Below are positions 7,846 to 16,795 of a DNA stretch of 21,630 nt, piece by piece. Source of the DNA: Euprymna scolopes (Eukaryota; Mollusca; Cephalopoda; Sepiida; Sepiolidae). Within the stretch, counting starts at the first letter, position 1. The number at the start of each line of letters is the position of its first letter. The stretch spans positions 12,205,735 through 12,227,364 of the forward strand of contig CM044506.1 in NCBI GenBank assembly GCA_024364805.1, in the 5' to 3' direction. The notes under the pieces are model-generated. The model saw nothing but the letters and a program-made list of their open reading frames with translations. It was not told the origin of the DNA and made no database searches. The position numbers and the translations under genes are program-made.

Positions 7846-9069
7846 TTTTCTTTTTTTTTATTACATTTTCACCCCAAACAAGGCAAATTGCCACTTTGGT
7901 GTAGGGGGCTACTATCAGGGGCAACAACTACTGGGGTACTATGTAGGGATTTGGGCAGCAAGGTGTCGGTTCACGTTACACTTGAACTTCTGCACGTCAG
8001 TACTGTTGGGGAAGCAGGGACCTGGAATGGAATTCCAGAGTCTAGCGGTTATGGGGAAGAAACTATTGGAGTAAAAAGATCTTTTACATCTAGGGATCTC
8101 TACAGTGTAGGGGTGGGATTTAGCAGGCTGTCGCGTTTGTCGAGGGTGCACACGTCGTGGGGGCACCAGTGATTGCAGTTCGTCAGAGCATTCACCACTA
8201 AAATAATTGTAGAAAAGGCAGAGGGATGCAACATTTCGTCAATGGGACAGAGCCTGAAGCTTAGATGCCAGTTCAGGGCCTATCAGGTTTGCGACTCTCT
8301 TTTGAACCTTGTCAAGGAGCGAGAGACTAGTAGCAGATGCACCAGCCCAGATGTGGCAGCAATACTCCATACATGGGCGAATGGTGGCCTTATAGAGGTA
8401 CAGGATACTTTCGGGTGTTAGTAGTTTTCTAGCAAGGTAGAGAGAGCCTACCTTCCTTGCAGCGGCCCTGGCAGTGCCTTCAATGTAATTGTTCCAACTC
8501 ATGTTTCCTGTGAACGTTAGGCCAAGGAGTTTGAAAGATGTACTCTCAGATAAAGAGTCGTTGGCCATTGCTATGGGTGGTAGAGAGGGTTTCTTGTAAT
8601 TATTTAATGAACCTTGTTTAGTCTTGGCAGCATTGAACACGACCAACCACTTTTGTCCCCATTCCACTACAGATTGGAGGTCTTCCTTTAGTGTTTCTGC
8701 CATTTCTTTAGAAATGTGTTCATTCGTCTTCCTGTCGTGCCTTCCATAGAGTGTAGTGTCATCAGCATATATACCCATCTCAGAGGCAATGTTGTCGGGG
8801 AGGTCATTTATGAATATCAGGAACAATAGAGGTCCAAGGATAGAACCCTGGGTCACCCCCGCATTTATATCATATTGTTTAGATGTACGACCATCGAGGA
8901 CAACCTGGATTTTTCTCTTATCTAAGAAGGATTTAATTATGTTAAGTATTCTACCAGTGATACCGTATGATGTGATTTTACTGAGGAGACCCTCATGCCA
9001 TACCCTGTCAAAAGCCTTAGATATATCTAGAGCTACCGTTCTGCCCTCCCCCGCGTTGTCCAGTGAATG
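7846..9069 (-). mobile_element. LINE-A copy 1, 5'-truncated non-LTR retrotransposon
   Basis: An antisense LINE of about 1.22 kb nested inside H1 copy B. Its 3' end is on the left: a T-rich run (7846-7860, the poly-A in LINE sense), then ATTACATTTTCACCCCAAAC, the same 3' terminus as the second copy at 13881. The right edge falls in the reverse-transcriptase domain, the usual result of incomplete reverse transcription. GTGTATGT (7838-7845) and GTGTATATGT (9070-9079) flank it and are a likely target-site duplication differing by two bases. The left and right flanks together reconstitute an H1 unit. Clade judged as Jockey/CR1/L2-like from RT motifs. Confidence 0.9.
7939..9069 (-). pseudogene. LINE-A reverse transcriptase ORF, C-terminal ~375 codons
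   Basis: Part of the APE/RT protein that copies LINE RNA at a nicked target. One frame runs from the right junction to the TAG at 7939-7941, interrupted only by a TGA at 8239-8241. In order it shows motif A ALDISKAFDRVWH (about 9030-8990), then QGSILGPLLFLIFINDLPD, the catalytic YADD box (8758-8769, IYADDTTLY), the thumb region FKLLGLTFTGNMSWNNYI, RPCMEYCCHIWAG, DKVQKRVANLIGPEL, and the C-terminal ITARLWNSIP...FKCNVNRHL. The palm is therefore mostly present, while the endonuclease and N-terminal RT motifs are missing through 5' truncation. The TGA falls in an SHRRNV motif where copy 3 has CGC-CGC, so it looks like a single C-to-T change. Near-open reading suggests a fairly recent insertion. 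Non-functional because it is truncated. Confidence 0.9.
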
Positions 9070-9550
9070 GTGTATATGTCCGGCAAAGACTTTATGGGGG
9101 GCACTCGGAAGGGTCTCTCTTTCTTAGAACTGTTTATATGCTACGTAGAGTATAATATCTGTGATTTACGAAATGTGGCCGTCTGTATCTTTAATTTGGG
9201 CACCTTTTATACGCTATTTTCGCGATATTTCTTGGTCTACGCGTGTTTGTTCACCTTTGCCGTATAAAAATGAGGAACTTAATCCGTAGCAAATAAGCCC
9301 CTATGCACTCGTGGCAGGAACGCCCAGAAAAACTATGAACTTTAATCAATGTGGGGAAAACCCTTATATAAGACAATTGCTATTCATTTGGAAACTTCTT
9401 TTTTATGGAGAGCTGTTTTCTCAAAAATTTTAACAAAGTTAAGTGCGGGATTTTCTTTCCCTAGTGCGTGATGTTTGACCTAATTAAATTCATGCATCTG
9501 TCACTTAATTTTGAATCGTTAAATTTAAACACATATCTCTTATCCCATCG

Positions 9551-9644
9551 TGGCCCACCGGTAAGAGGTCAGCGTCCATTTTCCTTTGTTTTCCACCATC
9601 GCGTCAAGGCTTCGAGTTCGAACCTACCTGCCTACAATTTTTTT
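9551..9644 (+). promoter_or_regulatory. tRNA-like Pol III module in H1 copy B
   Basis: A box TGGCCCACCGGTAAGAGGTC (from 9551), B box GAGTTCGAACC (9614-9624) 63 bp downstream and very close to consensus, then a T7 run at 9638-9644 suitable as a Pol III terminator. The terminal hairpin of the element follows about 30 bp later. Confidence 0.65.
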
Positions 9645-9690
9645 ATTTGTCACCTACAAACACCTGGGCAATGTCGTTCACCCCCGCTAT

Positions 9691-10294
9691 TTTGCACATA
9701 TAGAAGGAAAACAGGCAAGCGCGTTTTTGTATGTCCAGCAAAGACTTTTTTCGCCAGGGTTCTCGGCTACTACTTTGGAGAACAATTTATATACTTCCTT
9801 GATTATAATATCTACGATTTACGAACGGGGTCGCGACTATGCTTGTGTTGGGCGATTTATTTCAAACCTGATTCCCAGTGTTTGTTCGTTTGTTTTTTTC
9901 ATATAAATAACGCGAAATCAAATCAGCTCATTGGCCTTCGTGGCCGGCACATCTTGAAGTCAATCAATTGATCACTGTGGGGGGAATACCCTTCGTACCA
10001 GACCATTGCTATTCATTAAGACAATGCCAGACTTCTTCCTCTTGAGGGAGCTGGTTTTTACCAACATCCTGGTGAAGCATATACGGCAGAAATCTGAACG
10101 CTTAACGTGTGGCTGACATGGTTAAATTTTACGCTTTACACTTCCGCTCCAGTTTTGGTGTAGCGGTAAAATGTTACGATTTCTTTCACTTTCTTTTCCG
10201 CTTACATGTCGCGTGTTCGGGTTCGAGCCTCCTTTACTACTAACGTTTTTTTTTTGCTGTTTTATACCCGGGCAACGCCGGGCACCCCTGCTAG
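9691..10294 (+). mobile_element. Helitron-like family H1, copy C (last unit of the array)
   Basis: A unit of about 604 bp with a diverged 5' start (TTTGCACATATAGAAGG) and a clear body match from TTTTTGTATGTCCAGCAAAG. It has an internal stem TCCTC-TT-GAGGGA (10037-10049), the tRNA-like module (10156-10255), a perfect terminal hairpin CCCGG-GCAACG-CCGGG (10267-10282), eight bases, and CTAG (10291-10294) followed by T. This is the best-preserved 3' end in the window. The 167-codon frame at 9468-9971 crosses the B/C junction and is not a gene. Confidence 0.7.
10156..10255 (+). promoter_or_regulatory. tRNA-like Pol III module in H1 copy C
   Basis: A box TGGTGTAGCGGTAAAATG (from 10156), B box GGGTTCGAGCC (10219-10229) matching GGTTCGANNCC exactly, spacing 63 bp, and a T10 run at 10246-10255. 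It is the strongest of the four modules. Confidence 0.7.
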
Positions 10295-10846
10295 TACAAA
10301 TTCTAATGGTCTAAACGCTTCTCGAAAAGACTTATAGACGTTTTAAGAAAGTAAATTGCTATTTACGATTCCGGGTATTACTTCGCTTGTAATGTAATTT
10401 AAAAAGGAAAACTACACATTTCATAATACGTATTTGTAAGTAAATTACTCCTCGGGAATTTAATATATTATTCAATTAGATTACTGAATTATTGAGATAA
10501 AATCGGTAAGCATTAATATTTAAACTATTCTGATTGAATGCAATGTTCACAATGTTTCGGCCAATGTAATATCACACCTCATTCATGCGGAGTTTTGCAG
10601 TACTCGCAAATGTGTTTCACTCCAAGTCGTAAATCTGCAGAGAATTTCGATCAAACATTTACTACACAAGGTAGCAGCTATGATCCGATAAATTGTATTC
10701 CGCATATAAACCTTTCCATCTCACTAAGAGTGCCAGATACTTATGAATTTTATCGAATAATGTATTGTGTATGCTACAGCAATTATAGTATAAAGTTTAG
10801 GAGACTTAACTTCAATTTTTAGATATACAGAATTACATCTAATAAT
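10295..10846. other. No confident gene; one 94-codon open frame
   Basis: AT-rich. A plus-strand frame at 10538-10822 starts with a cysteine-rich stretch (MQCSQCFGQCNITPHSC) and contains a donor-like CAAGGTAGC near 10668. No family is recognised, and the second half is AT-rich and unlike protein. It may be chance. Confidence 0.3.
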
Positions 10847-11338
10847 TATATATATATATATATNNNNNNNNNNNNNNNNNNNNNNNNNNNNNNNNNNNNN
10901 NNNNNNNNNNNNNNNNNNNNNNNNNNNNNNNNNNNNNNNNNNNNNNNNNNNNNNNNNNNNNNNNNNNNNNNNNNNNNNNNNNNNNNNNNNNNNNNNNNNN
11001 NNNNNNNNNNNNNNNNNNNNNNNNNNNNNNNNNNNNNNNNNNNNNNNNNNNNNNNNNNNNNNNNNNNNNNNNNNNNNNNNNNNNNNNNNNNNNNNNNNNN
11101 NNNNNNNNNNNNNNNNNNNNNNNNNNNNNNNNNNNNNNNNNNNNNNNNNNNNNNNNNNNNNNNNNNNNNNNNNNNNNNNNNNNNNNNNNNNNNNNNNNNN
11201 NNNNNNNNNNNNNNNNNNNNNNNNNNNNNNNNNNNNNNNNNNNNNNNNNNNNNNNNNNNNNNNNNNNNNNNNNNNNNNNNNNNNNNNNNNNNNNNNNNNN
11301 NNNNNNNNNNNNNNNNNNNNNNNNNNNNNNNNNNNNNN

Positions 11339-11367
<29 letters not shown>
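10847..11367. repeat. AT microsatellite enclosing a 475-base assembly gap
   Basis: TATATA runs at 10847-10863 and 11339-11367 flank N bases at 10864-11338. The gap most likely sits within or beside the AT tract. Frames drawn through the N run are meaningless. Confidence 0.97.
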
Positions 11368-11372
<5 letters not shown>

Positions 11373-13880
11373 CAAGAAGATTTAATGATATATTTTACAC
11401 TCATATTTTTATTGACATCAACATCGGTGAAATCGTTCATTTTTCAATCAAATAAATCGGTTGCCTTCACTGATTAGGGATTAAGCAGATGCCTCCCATT
11501 GACAGTCCACCATAGATTATACTATAAATGCCACTACAAGGAACTTATTGTTGATTGTATGAAACTATTTTTTATATATAATACCTTGAATTTATGTTTA
11601 AAATACAAGAAGTCAAGTATTATGCTTCTTTTGTGCTCGAAAAATAAACATTTTTTCGAATATCCTATTTGATATCAAAGAATCTACTGTTGATTTTATA
11701 TGTGGTGCATTTCAGTTTGTATGGTAAAAAAAACTGCTTCAATGCCCTTGTTATGTAGAACTGTGTAAGGTGTTTACTTTGATACAAAATCTCATGTTTT
11801 TGTTCTACCACATTATTTAGAAAATATCGATACAAAAACTATTGAAGAACACTGTTAGCACGTAAAGTACATTCGTGTGAAATTTCATAAAAATATGAAC
11901 AGTTTTTTTTTGTTCATAAGGAATATATTCACATACAAATACACACAAACATAAGTTTATATAATTGTAGAGATAATTTATTCGCGAATGTATTTTTATG
12001 AAATATGTAGAATAAATTATCTATGTAACTATCTGGCAACCTCGATCTATCTTATTAGATGGAGACAAGAGATAGATCTGATAAATATTTATAAAACCTG
12101 TCAAAATATAACAAAGCTAGATCAGAGACAAGTTTACCGGAAGGTCTGTTCAGCTGATCGGATCTACGTGCGAGTCACGTGATCAGGTTATCTCGAGATC
12201 AGAATATTTGGAACTTGAAATTGAAGCAGAGCACTTTGACTTGACCGTTGTCTCTCCTCCCAACTTGGGAGGTAGTGACGTGTCTATCAATGTAGACTGT
12301 GAAAACCACACGCAATGGAACTGACTTTCCATTTTCATCTGCGCGAGATCCTTGAGCGTGAAATAAAAACTAATATGAAGACCAATCATCGTCTTGGAGT
12401 CAATGTGTTTCGCCCAAAAAGTTCTATCCCATCCTAGGAACAAGATGAACCAGGTTCAGTGAGCAGAGAAGATAAAGGTATGTCGAAGATACACATATGA
12501 CACACACACGCACGCATATGAACATTAGACGGCCACGAAACATAAAGCGGGTTCAGATAGTGAAGACACAAAGAATTGACATTTAGTACCCCATTTAAGA
12601 CACGTCACAAACACGAAACGTATACACCCGTTTACATCTTAGTGCCGTTCGTGTTAGTTAACGTAACAATAGTATGGATATTTAATGGTTGCTGTATTGT
12701 TCTTAACTCTAAATTGTATTAAACTTCTTTTTTTATATAGGTACACAAATAACTTTAACATACAAAACGAAAGTTGACCATAGAAGACTTATGCCACATC
12801 ATTTTCTTACGGTGGGGTTTTCTTCAATTAACAAGTAACGCGATATTTTAGAAGATATTTGGTGTCAAATAATTTTGACATCTCTCTCAATCTTCTTACC
12901 CGTTCACATCAGCATTAAAAAATAACATATGTTGTTTCTGCCTTTCAGAAATGTAAGGTCTCTGACATACTTCACAAATAATAAGCTTAAAAAGATTTTC
13001 CTTACAGCAAAAAGATTTGGAGGAAATCTTAAAAAAAAAAAAAAACATGACTCTAAAACAATTCGTCTCAGCCAATAGAAATTTTTTCTATTCGTAAAAA
13101 AAGTCATTATTATTCTGTTAAAGTGCATTCATTTTAAGCCGTAATCAGCATATGTTAACCCAACGGCGCGGATCTGAAGCGGAAAAGTTACTAACTGTCG
13201 AAAATTAGTGATTAAAGTAACAACTCGAATACAATTAAAATGCAAACTTGGCGCTAGATTAAACAGATAGATAAAATAAAAGACCAGGATGAGCGATTTC
13301 TGACGAGTTGTCAAAGAGAGAATGAAATCGATCATGGTTCTCTCGGAGACATGGAACTAAACATTGGGCATCGTATCAGACTGTGGCTTTGGTATAAAAA
13401 TGCTTTCCTCATTTAGTCTAGTTTCTATGATGCCAAGATGATTCGTACTGCCAGTCTCTTTAGGCAACATCGAATTACTTAGAATAAACAACTGTTCACA
13501 GTGGATTATGGAACACTGGAACTCAGGGGCCTATATTTGTATTATTTTTTTTTAAATAATTTTCAAAATTAAGAAAAATTATTTGAAAAATACAACCCTT
13601 TCTTTTTAATGAGGGGAACTACAAGGAAATTGTACAAAGAAACTCTTTATACAAAGCTGACACAATAAACAATAACACCTAACCATTTTATTTTAATTCT
13701 TTCTTAATATACAGATTTTTTGCGATTTATTCAACCAGGCACATTTTTTCGAAGAACTTTATAATCAATTAAAGACTGATTTATAATAATACAAAGGCAA
13801 TCTGCATAACCTAAAACATTATTTGTAAGGTTACTATAAAACCCAGTAACGCGATGCGGCTAGCAATTATATGTATATTA
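11368..13880. other. No confident gene over 2.5 kb
   Basis: Mostly AT-rich, without recognisable repeats. Positions 12140-12480 are less AT-rich and hold an 86-codon minus-strand frame (12183-12443) preceded by an acceptor-like TTCATCTTGTTCCTAG on that strand. Its sequence (including LPPKLGGETTVKSK) has no motif I know. It could be a terminal exon or chance. Poly-A/T runs near 13029 and 13540 are unassigned. Confidence 0.35.
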
Positions 13881-14404
13881 ATTACATTTTCACCCCAAAC
13901 AAGGTGCATTGTTACTTTGATGTAGGGGGCTACTATTAAGGGTACAAGCTACAGGGGTACTAGGTAGGGCGTTGAGCAGAAAGATATCGGTTCACCTTAC
14001 ACTTGAACTTCTGCATGTCAGTACAGTTGGGGAAGCAGGAACCCGGAAGGGAATTATAAATTCTAGCAGTTCTGGGGAAGAAACTACTGGATTCGAAGGC
14101 TCTCTTACATATAGGAATCTCAAATGTGAAGGGGCGGGATTTTGCTGCGTGTTGGGTTTGTCAGGGGGTATTTACGTAGAGGTGTACAAGTACTTGCAGA
14201 TCGTCGGAACATTCACTGTTAAAGTACTTGTAGAACAGGCAGAGGGCTGGTACATTTCATCGATTGGGTAGAGGCTGAAGCTTGGATGATAGTTCAGGAC
14301 CTATTAGTTTGGCGACTCTCTTTTGAACCTTGTCTAGGAGTGAGAGACTAGTAGCAGATGCAACAGCCCGAATATGACAACAATACTCCATACATGGACG
14401 AATG
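13881..14404 (-). mobile_element. LINE-A copy 2, 5'-truncated 3' end
   Basis: Same family and orientation as 7846-9069, limited to the last 0.52 kb. The 3' end ATTACATTTTCACCCC at 13881 coincides exactly with copy 1. In LINE sense it encodes RPCMEYCCHI, DKVQKRVAKLIGPELSSKLQ, FFPRTARIYNSLPGSCFPNC and FKCKVNRYLSAQ then TAG, with at least two in-frame stops (one TGA at 14257-14259). Truncation falls just after the CMEYC region at 14404. TATGTA at 13870-13875 and 14405-14410 may be the target-site duplication, though short and AT-rich. Confidence 0.88.
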
Positions 14405-14786
14405 TATGTAACACAAATGATTATTGTATATTCACACTATCGTCTCACATTGTCCTGCGATATATCGCATTTCAATTAACTACTTATTGAAGAAACGCAC
14501 CTATACTCCGACATTTACTACTTCAGACATCTTGATATAATACCAAGTGCGGTCATGCATTACTTGTCTACTTATTCATGACGCGAACGCACTTATTTGC
14601 CAGCATTTATATCAGAGTTATCGTTAATTACCATTTTCTGGAAACAATTGAAGTGCCCCTCGCTTCATTACTTCTACAACAGTAAATATAAGAAAAGTTT
14701 ATTTGAACCGAAAATACGGTGTATCATCTGACGGAAATGATTTGGACATGTATATAATTATTATAGTTTGAAAATACATAGTTTGG
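14405..14786. other. No gene; possible decayed direct repeat
   Basis: AT-rich flank of LINE-A copy 2. Two loosely similar stretches, each with CTACTTATT, AACGCAC and CATTTA in the same order, lie near 14480-14525 and 14567-14612 and may be an old tandem duplication. Confidence 0.3.
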
Positions 14787-15234
14787 CAAGCAATTCCATT
14801 GTATTCTGTGTGTGTGCGTGTTTTTTTTGTTCTATTTGAAATGATTTACTGGCAGCTCTTTTGATTTGGACGCTTCTGTTCTATAAAAGGATGGTAAACC
14901 TGTAAACTCACTCTTGTCCGTTCGTCTGTCCGCAATTTTTTCAATAACTTGGGTTTTCTTTTAAATTTTGCACACACATTGAACATAATATGAGTAAAAG
15001 GTAACAGAACGGATTTTCCGGGAAATTCCAGTTGCATCCCTAGGGAATCATTTCGCATTAAAATAGCTAAAATTGATACTTTCGTGCTTATTAAAAAAAA
15101 TTGCTGCCTTAGAATTTTATTAAATTTTCTTAGAGTTGAAACGAACTGTCTTCAATGTCATTTATTTTGCCTATACTTCGCGAAAAGTCTTGGGAGTGCA
15201 CAGGATATTCTCCGTGTGACCAAACCTTAGAGGC
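14787..15234. repeat. Possible 5' part of repeat R copy 1
   Basis: This contains CTCACTCTTGTCCGTTCGTC and TGTCCGCAATTTTTTC, phrases typical of the start of short interspersed invertebrate elements, and runs into repeat R without a visible break. The second R copy lacks a matching upstream part, so the boundary is uncertain. Confidence 0.35.
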
Positions 15235-15800
15235 TGTTGACGCGAGAAAATCGGTGAAATCAGTATTTTTTTTAAACAAAAGTCTCCTCTAGTTGTGTAC
15301 TCAATCCCACTCCCTGGTGTATTCTGAAAAAGATCTGTATGCATCCCCAAAGTTACGTATCCTGCATTGCACTTAATAAAATCTTCTGTCGATTTTATTA
15401 AGTTATTTGCATATGTACTTGAAGTAAATTTAAACGTACGAAAGTAAAGTACCACAGTTCAAGTGTGCTTTAAACATATATTTAAAATTCCTTTTCAACG
15501 GATCTATACCGTATAAAGTAAATTACGTTTTATTTTTTAAAATTGTATGATGAGATTTCTCAAATTCACTTTTATGTTAGGTTTTATAAATGTCTTTATT
15601 TTGGTCAAAATCGAACTTTCTTTCATTTAATCTGGATAGTTCTGATTATTCACTTTGATTGCTTATTAGGTGCGTTTTCATTCAAAACCTACGTAGGAAC
15701 ACAACGAAACATACCAAGTACATTTTTTTTTAAATCCCCGCCTACCCAAAACCGGTTTAGCAGTTTTGGAATACATAGAACAATGCACATATTCTAGAAT
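15235..15800 (+). repeat. Repeat R, copy 1
   Basis: About 565 bp that aligns collinearly with 15947-16795. Shared landmarks include TTTAAACAAAAGTCT, CCCACTCCCTGGTGTA, GTATGCATCCCCAAAGT, GCATTGCACTTAATAAAA, GTAAATTTAAACGTACGAAA, TTTGGTCAAAATCG, AAAACCTACGTA and AGCAGTTTTGGAATAC. No protein motif is present in any frame. The end resembles interspersed-repeat tails with a CCGGTYTAGYAGTTTT phrase. The family is not identified; strand is arbitrary. Confidence 0.85.
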
Positions 15801-15830
15801 AGTGCACAAGTATCAAACATGTGAAAAATA

Positions 15831-15832
<2 letters not shown>

Positions 15833-15868
<36 letters not shown>
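15833..15868. repeat. (AT)n microsatellite
   Basis: About 18 AT units between the two R copies. TGTGAAAAATA to the left and TATTTCACACA to the right are inverted relative to each other, so the tract sits in an imperfect palindrome. Confidence 0.95.
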
Positions 15869-15870
<2 letters not shown>

Positions 15871-15946
15871 CACACATATAAACATGAGTCCCGATATTGT
15901 CCGGGATTTACCGAGGATCAACAAGTGTTTTTTTCCTGCCATATAT

Positions 15947-16795
15947 TGTCATTGAAATCGATGAGATCGCTAATTTTTAAACAAAAGTCTGTTCTAGTTG
16001 TGTATTCAGTCCCACTCCCTGGTGTACTCTGAAGAAGCTCTGTATGCATCCCCAAAGTGACGTATCCTGCATTGCACTTAATAAAACTTTCTGTCGATTT
16101 TATTAACTTATTTGTTTACATGTGTAATTGAAGTAAATTTAAACGTACGAAAGGTAAGTACCACTGTACAATTGTGCTCTAAATTATATTTAGCAGTTCA
16201 TTTTCAAGGAATCTCTATCGTAGAAGATAATCTACGTTTGATTTTTTTTAGCTCGTGTAGTGAGAACTTTTGAAATGCACTTTTATGATAGTTTTTTTCT
16301 TTACACATGCATCACCACATTATCAAGGCCAAGAGGGCATTCAAGGATAAGAGTAAAAGAGTGTATAGTAGGAATTGGACAATATAGTAATCATTAGTAA
16401 TGAAAATTCGGTAAATGTGATACCTTATATGAAACGGCTCATCAAGAACTTATTTACGTTAGACTTGAACACAACCATATTGTACTCAACCAGAAGGCAG
16501 GAAAACGGAAGACAATTCCACAGGCGGGCAGTTCTAAGACAGAAGCTTTGTTAATGGAATCTACGTTTAGGTTTAGGCACAGATAAAGGTTGTATAAGTC
16601 TTTACTTTGGTCAAAATCGGACTTTCTTTTATTCAATCTGGATAGTTCCGATTATTCAATTTGGATACTTGCTAGTCATGTCGATGCAAAACCTACGTAA
16701 GAACGCAACGAAACACATCAAGTACCTTTTTAACCCCCCCCTTAAAAATCGGTCTAGTAGTTTTAGAATACAAAGATAGCACACTAACCACAAAT
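15947..16795 (+). repeat. Repeat R, copy 2 (interrupted by a LINE-B tail)
   Basis: Matches copy 1 from TTTTTAAACAAAAGTCTG through CACTTTTATGATAG (about 16292), and again from AGGTTGTATAAGTCTTTACT (about 16587) to GTAGTTTTAGAATAC. Removing the 290-bp insert gives about 550 bp, the same as copy 1. The copies start about 712 bp apart, which fits a local direct duplication or two insertions. Confidence 0.85.
16298..16588 (-). mobile_element. LINE-B copy inserted in repeat R copy 2
   Basis: The reverse complement encodes FCLRTARLWNCLPFSCLLVE and FKSNVNKFLMSRFI then stop, the C-terminal end of a LINE reverse-transcriptase protein. The 3' UTR matches window positions 1-150 almost base for base. The mini-hairpin carries one change (GCCC-TCTT-GGCC) that breaks a pair. 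Its 5' truncation point (at CAGATAA) is within a few bases of that of the copy at 19680-19948. Its absence from R copy 1 defines both edges. Confidence 0.88.

Larger units (their letters stand above)
7798..9690 (+). mobile_element. Helitron-like family H1, copy B (split by LINE-A)
   Basis: The 5' end is TCTTATATAACTAAATG with the canonical TC start, running to GTGTATGT at 7845. The element resumes at about 9070 with GTGTATATGTCCGGCAAAGA, matching GGGTATGTCCGGCAGATG of copy A. Without the LINE it is about 669 bp. It keeps the tRNA-like module (9551-9644). The 3' hairpin is worn (CACCTGGGCAATGTCG) and the end reads CTAT at 9687-9690 instead of CTAG. Copy C follows directly. Confidence 0.7.

Noticed and set aside
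8756-9127. 123-codon plus-strand frame
   Set aside because: It lies opposite the LINE-A reverse-transcriptase frame, whose motifs are clear on the minus strand. The plus frame is a shadow. The same holds for 7816-8172, 8173-8421, 13972-14271 and 20581-20787.
6918-10255. Functional tRNA genes in the H1 units
   Set aside because: A and B boxes are present but I found no convincing acceptor or anticodon stems, and spacing is longer than normal. Treated as tRNA-derived promoter modules.
10538-10822. Cysteine-rich 94-codon frame as a secreted peptide gene
   Set aside because: No hydrophobic signal segment at the start, and the cysteines stop after the first third. The rest is AT-driven sequence.
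10724-11440. 238-codon and 178-codon minus-strand frames across the gap
   Set aside because: They exist only because N bases are read through; the real parts are AT-repeat and chance sequence.
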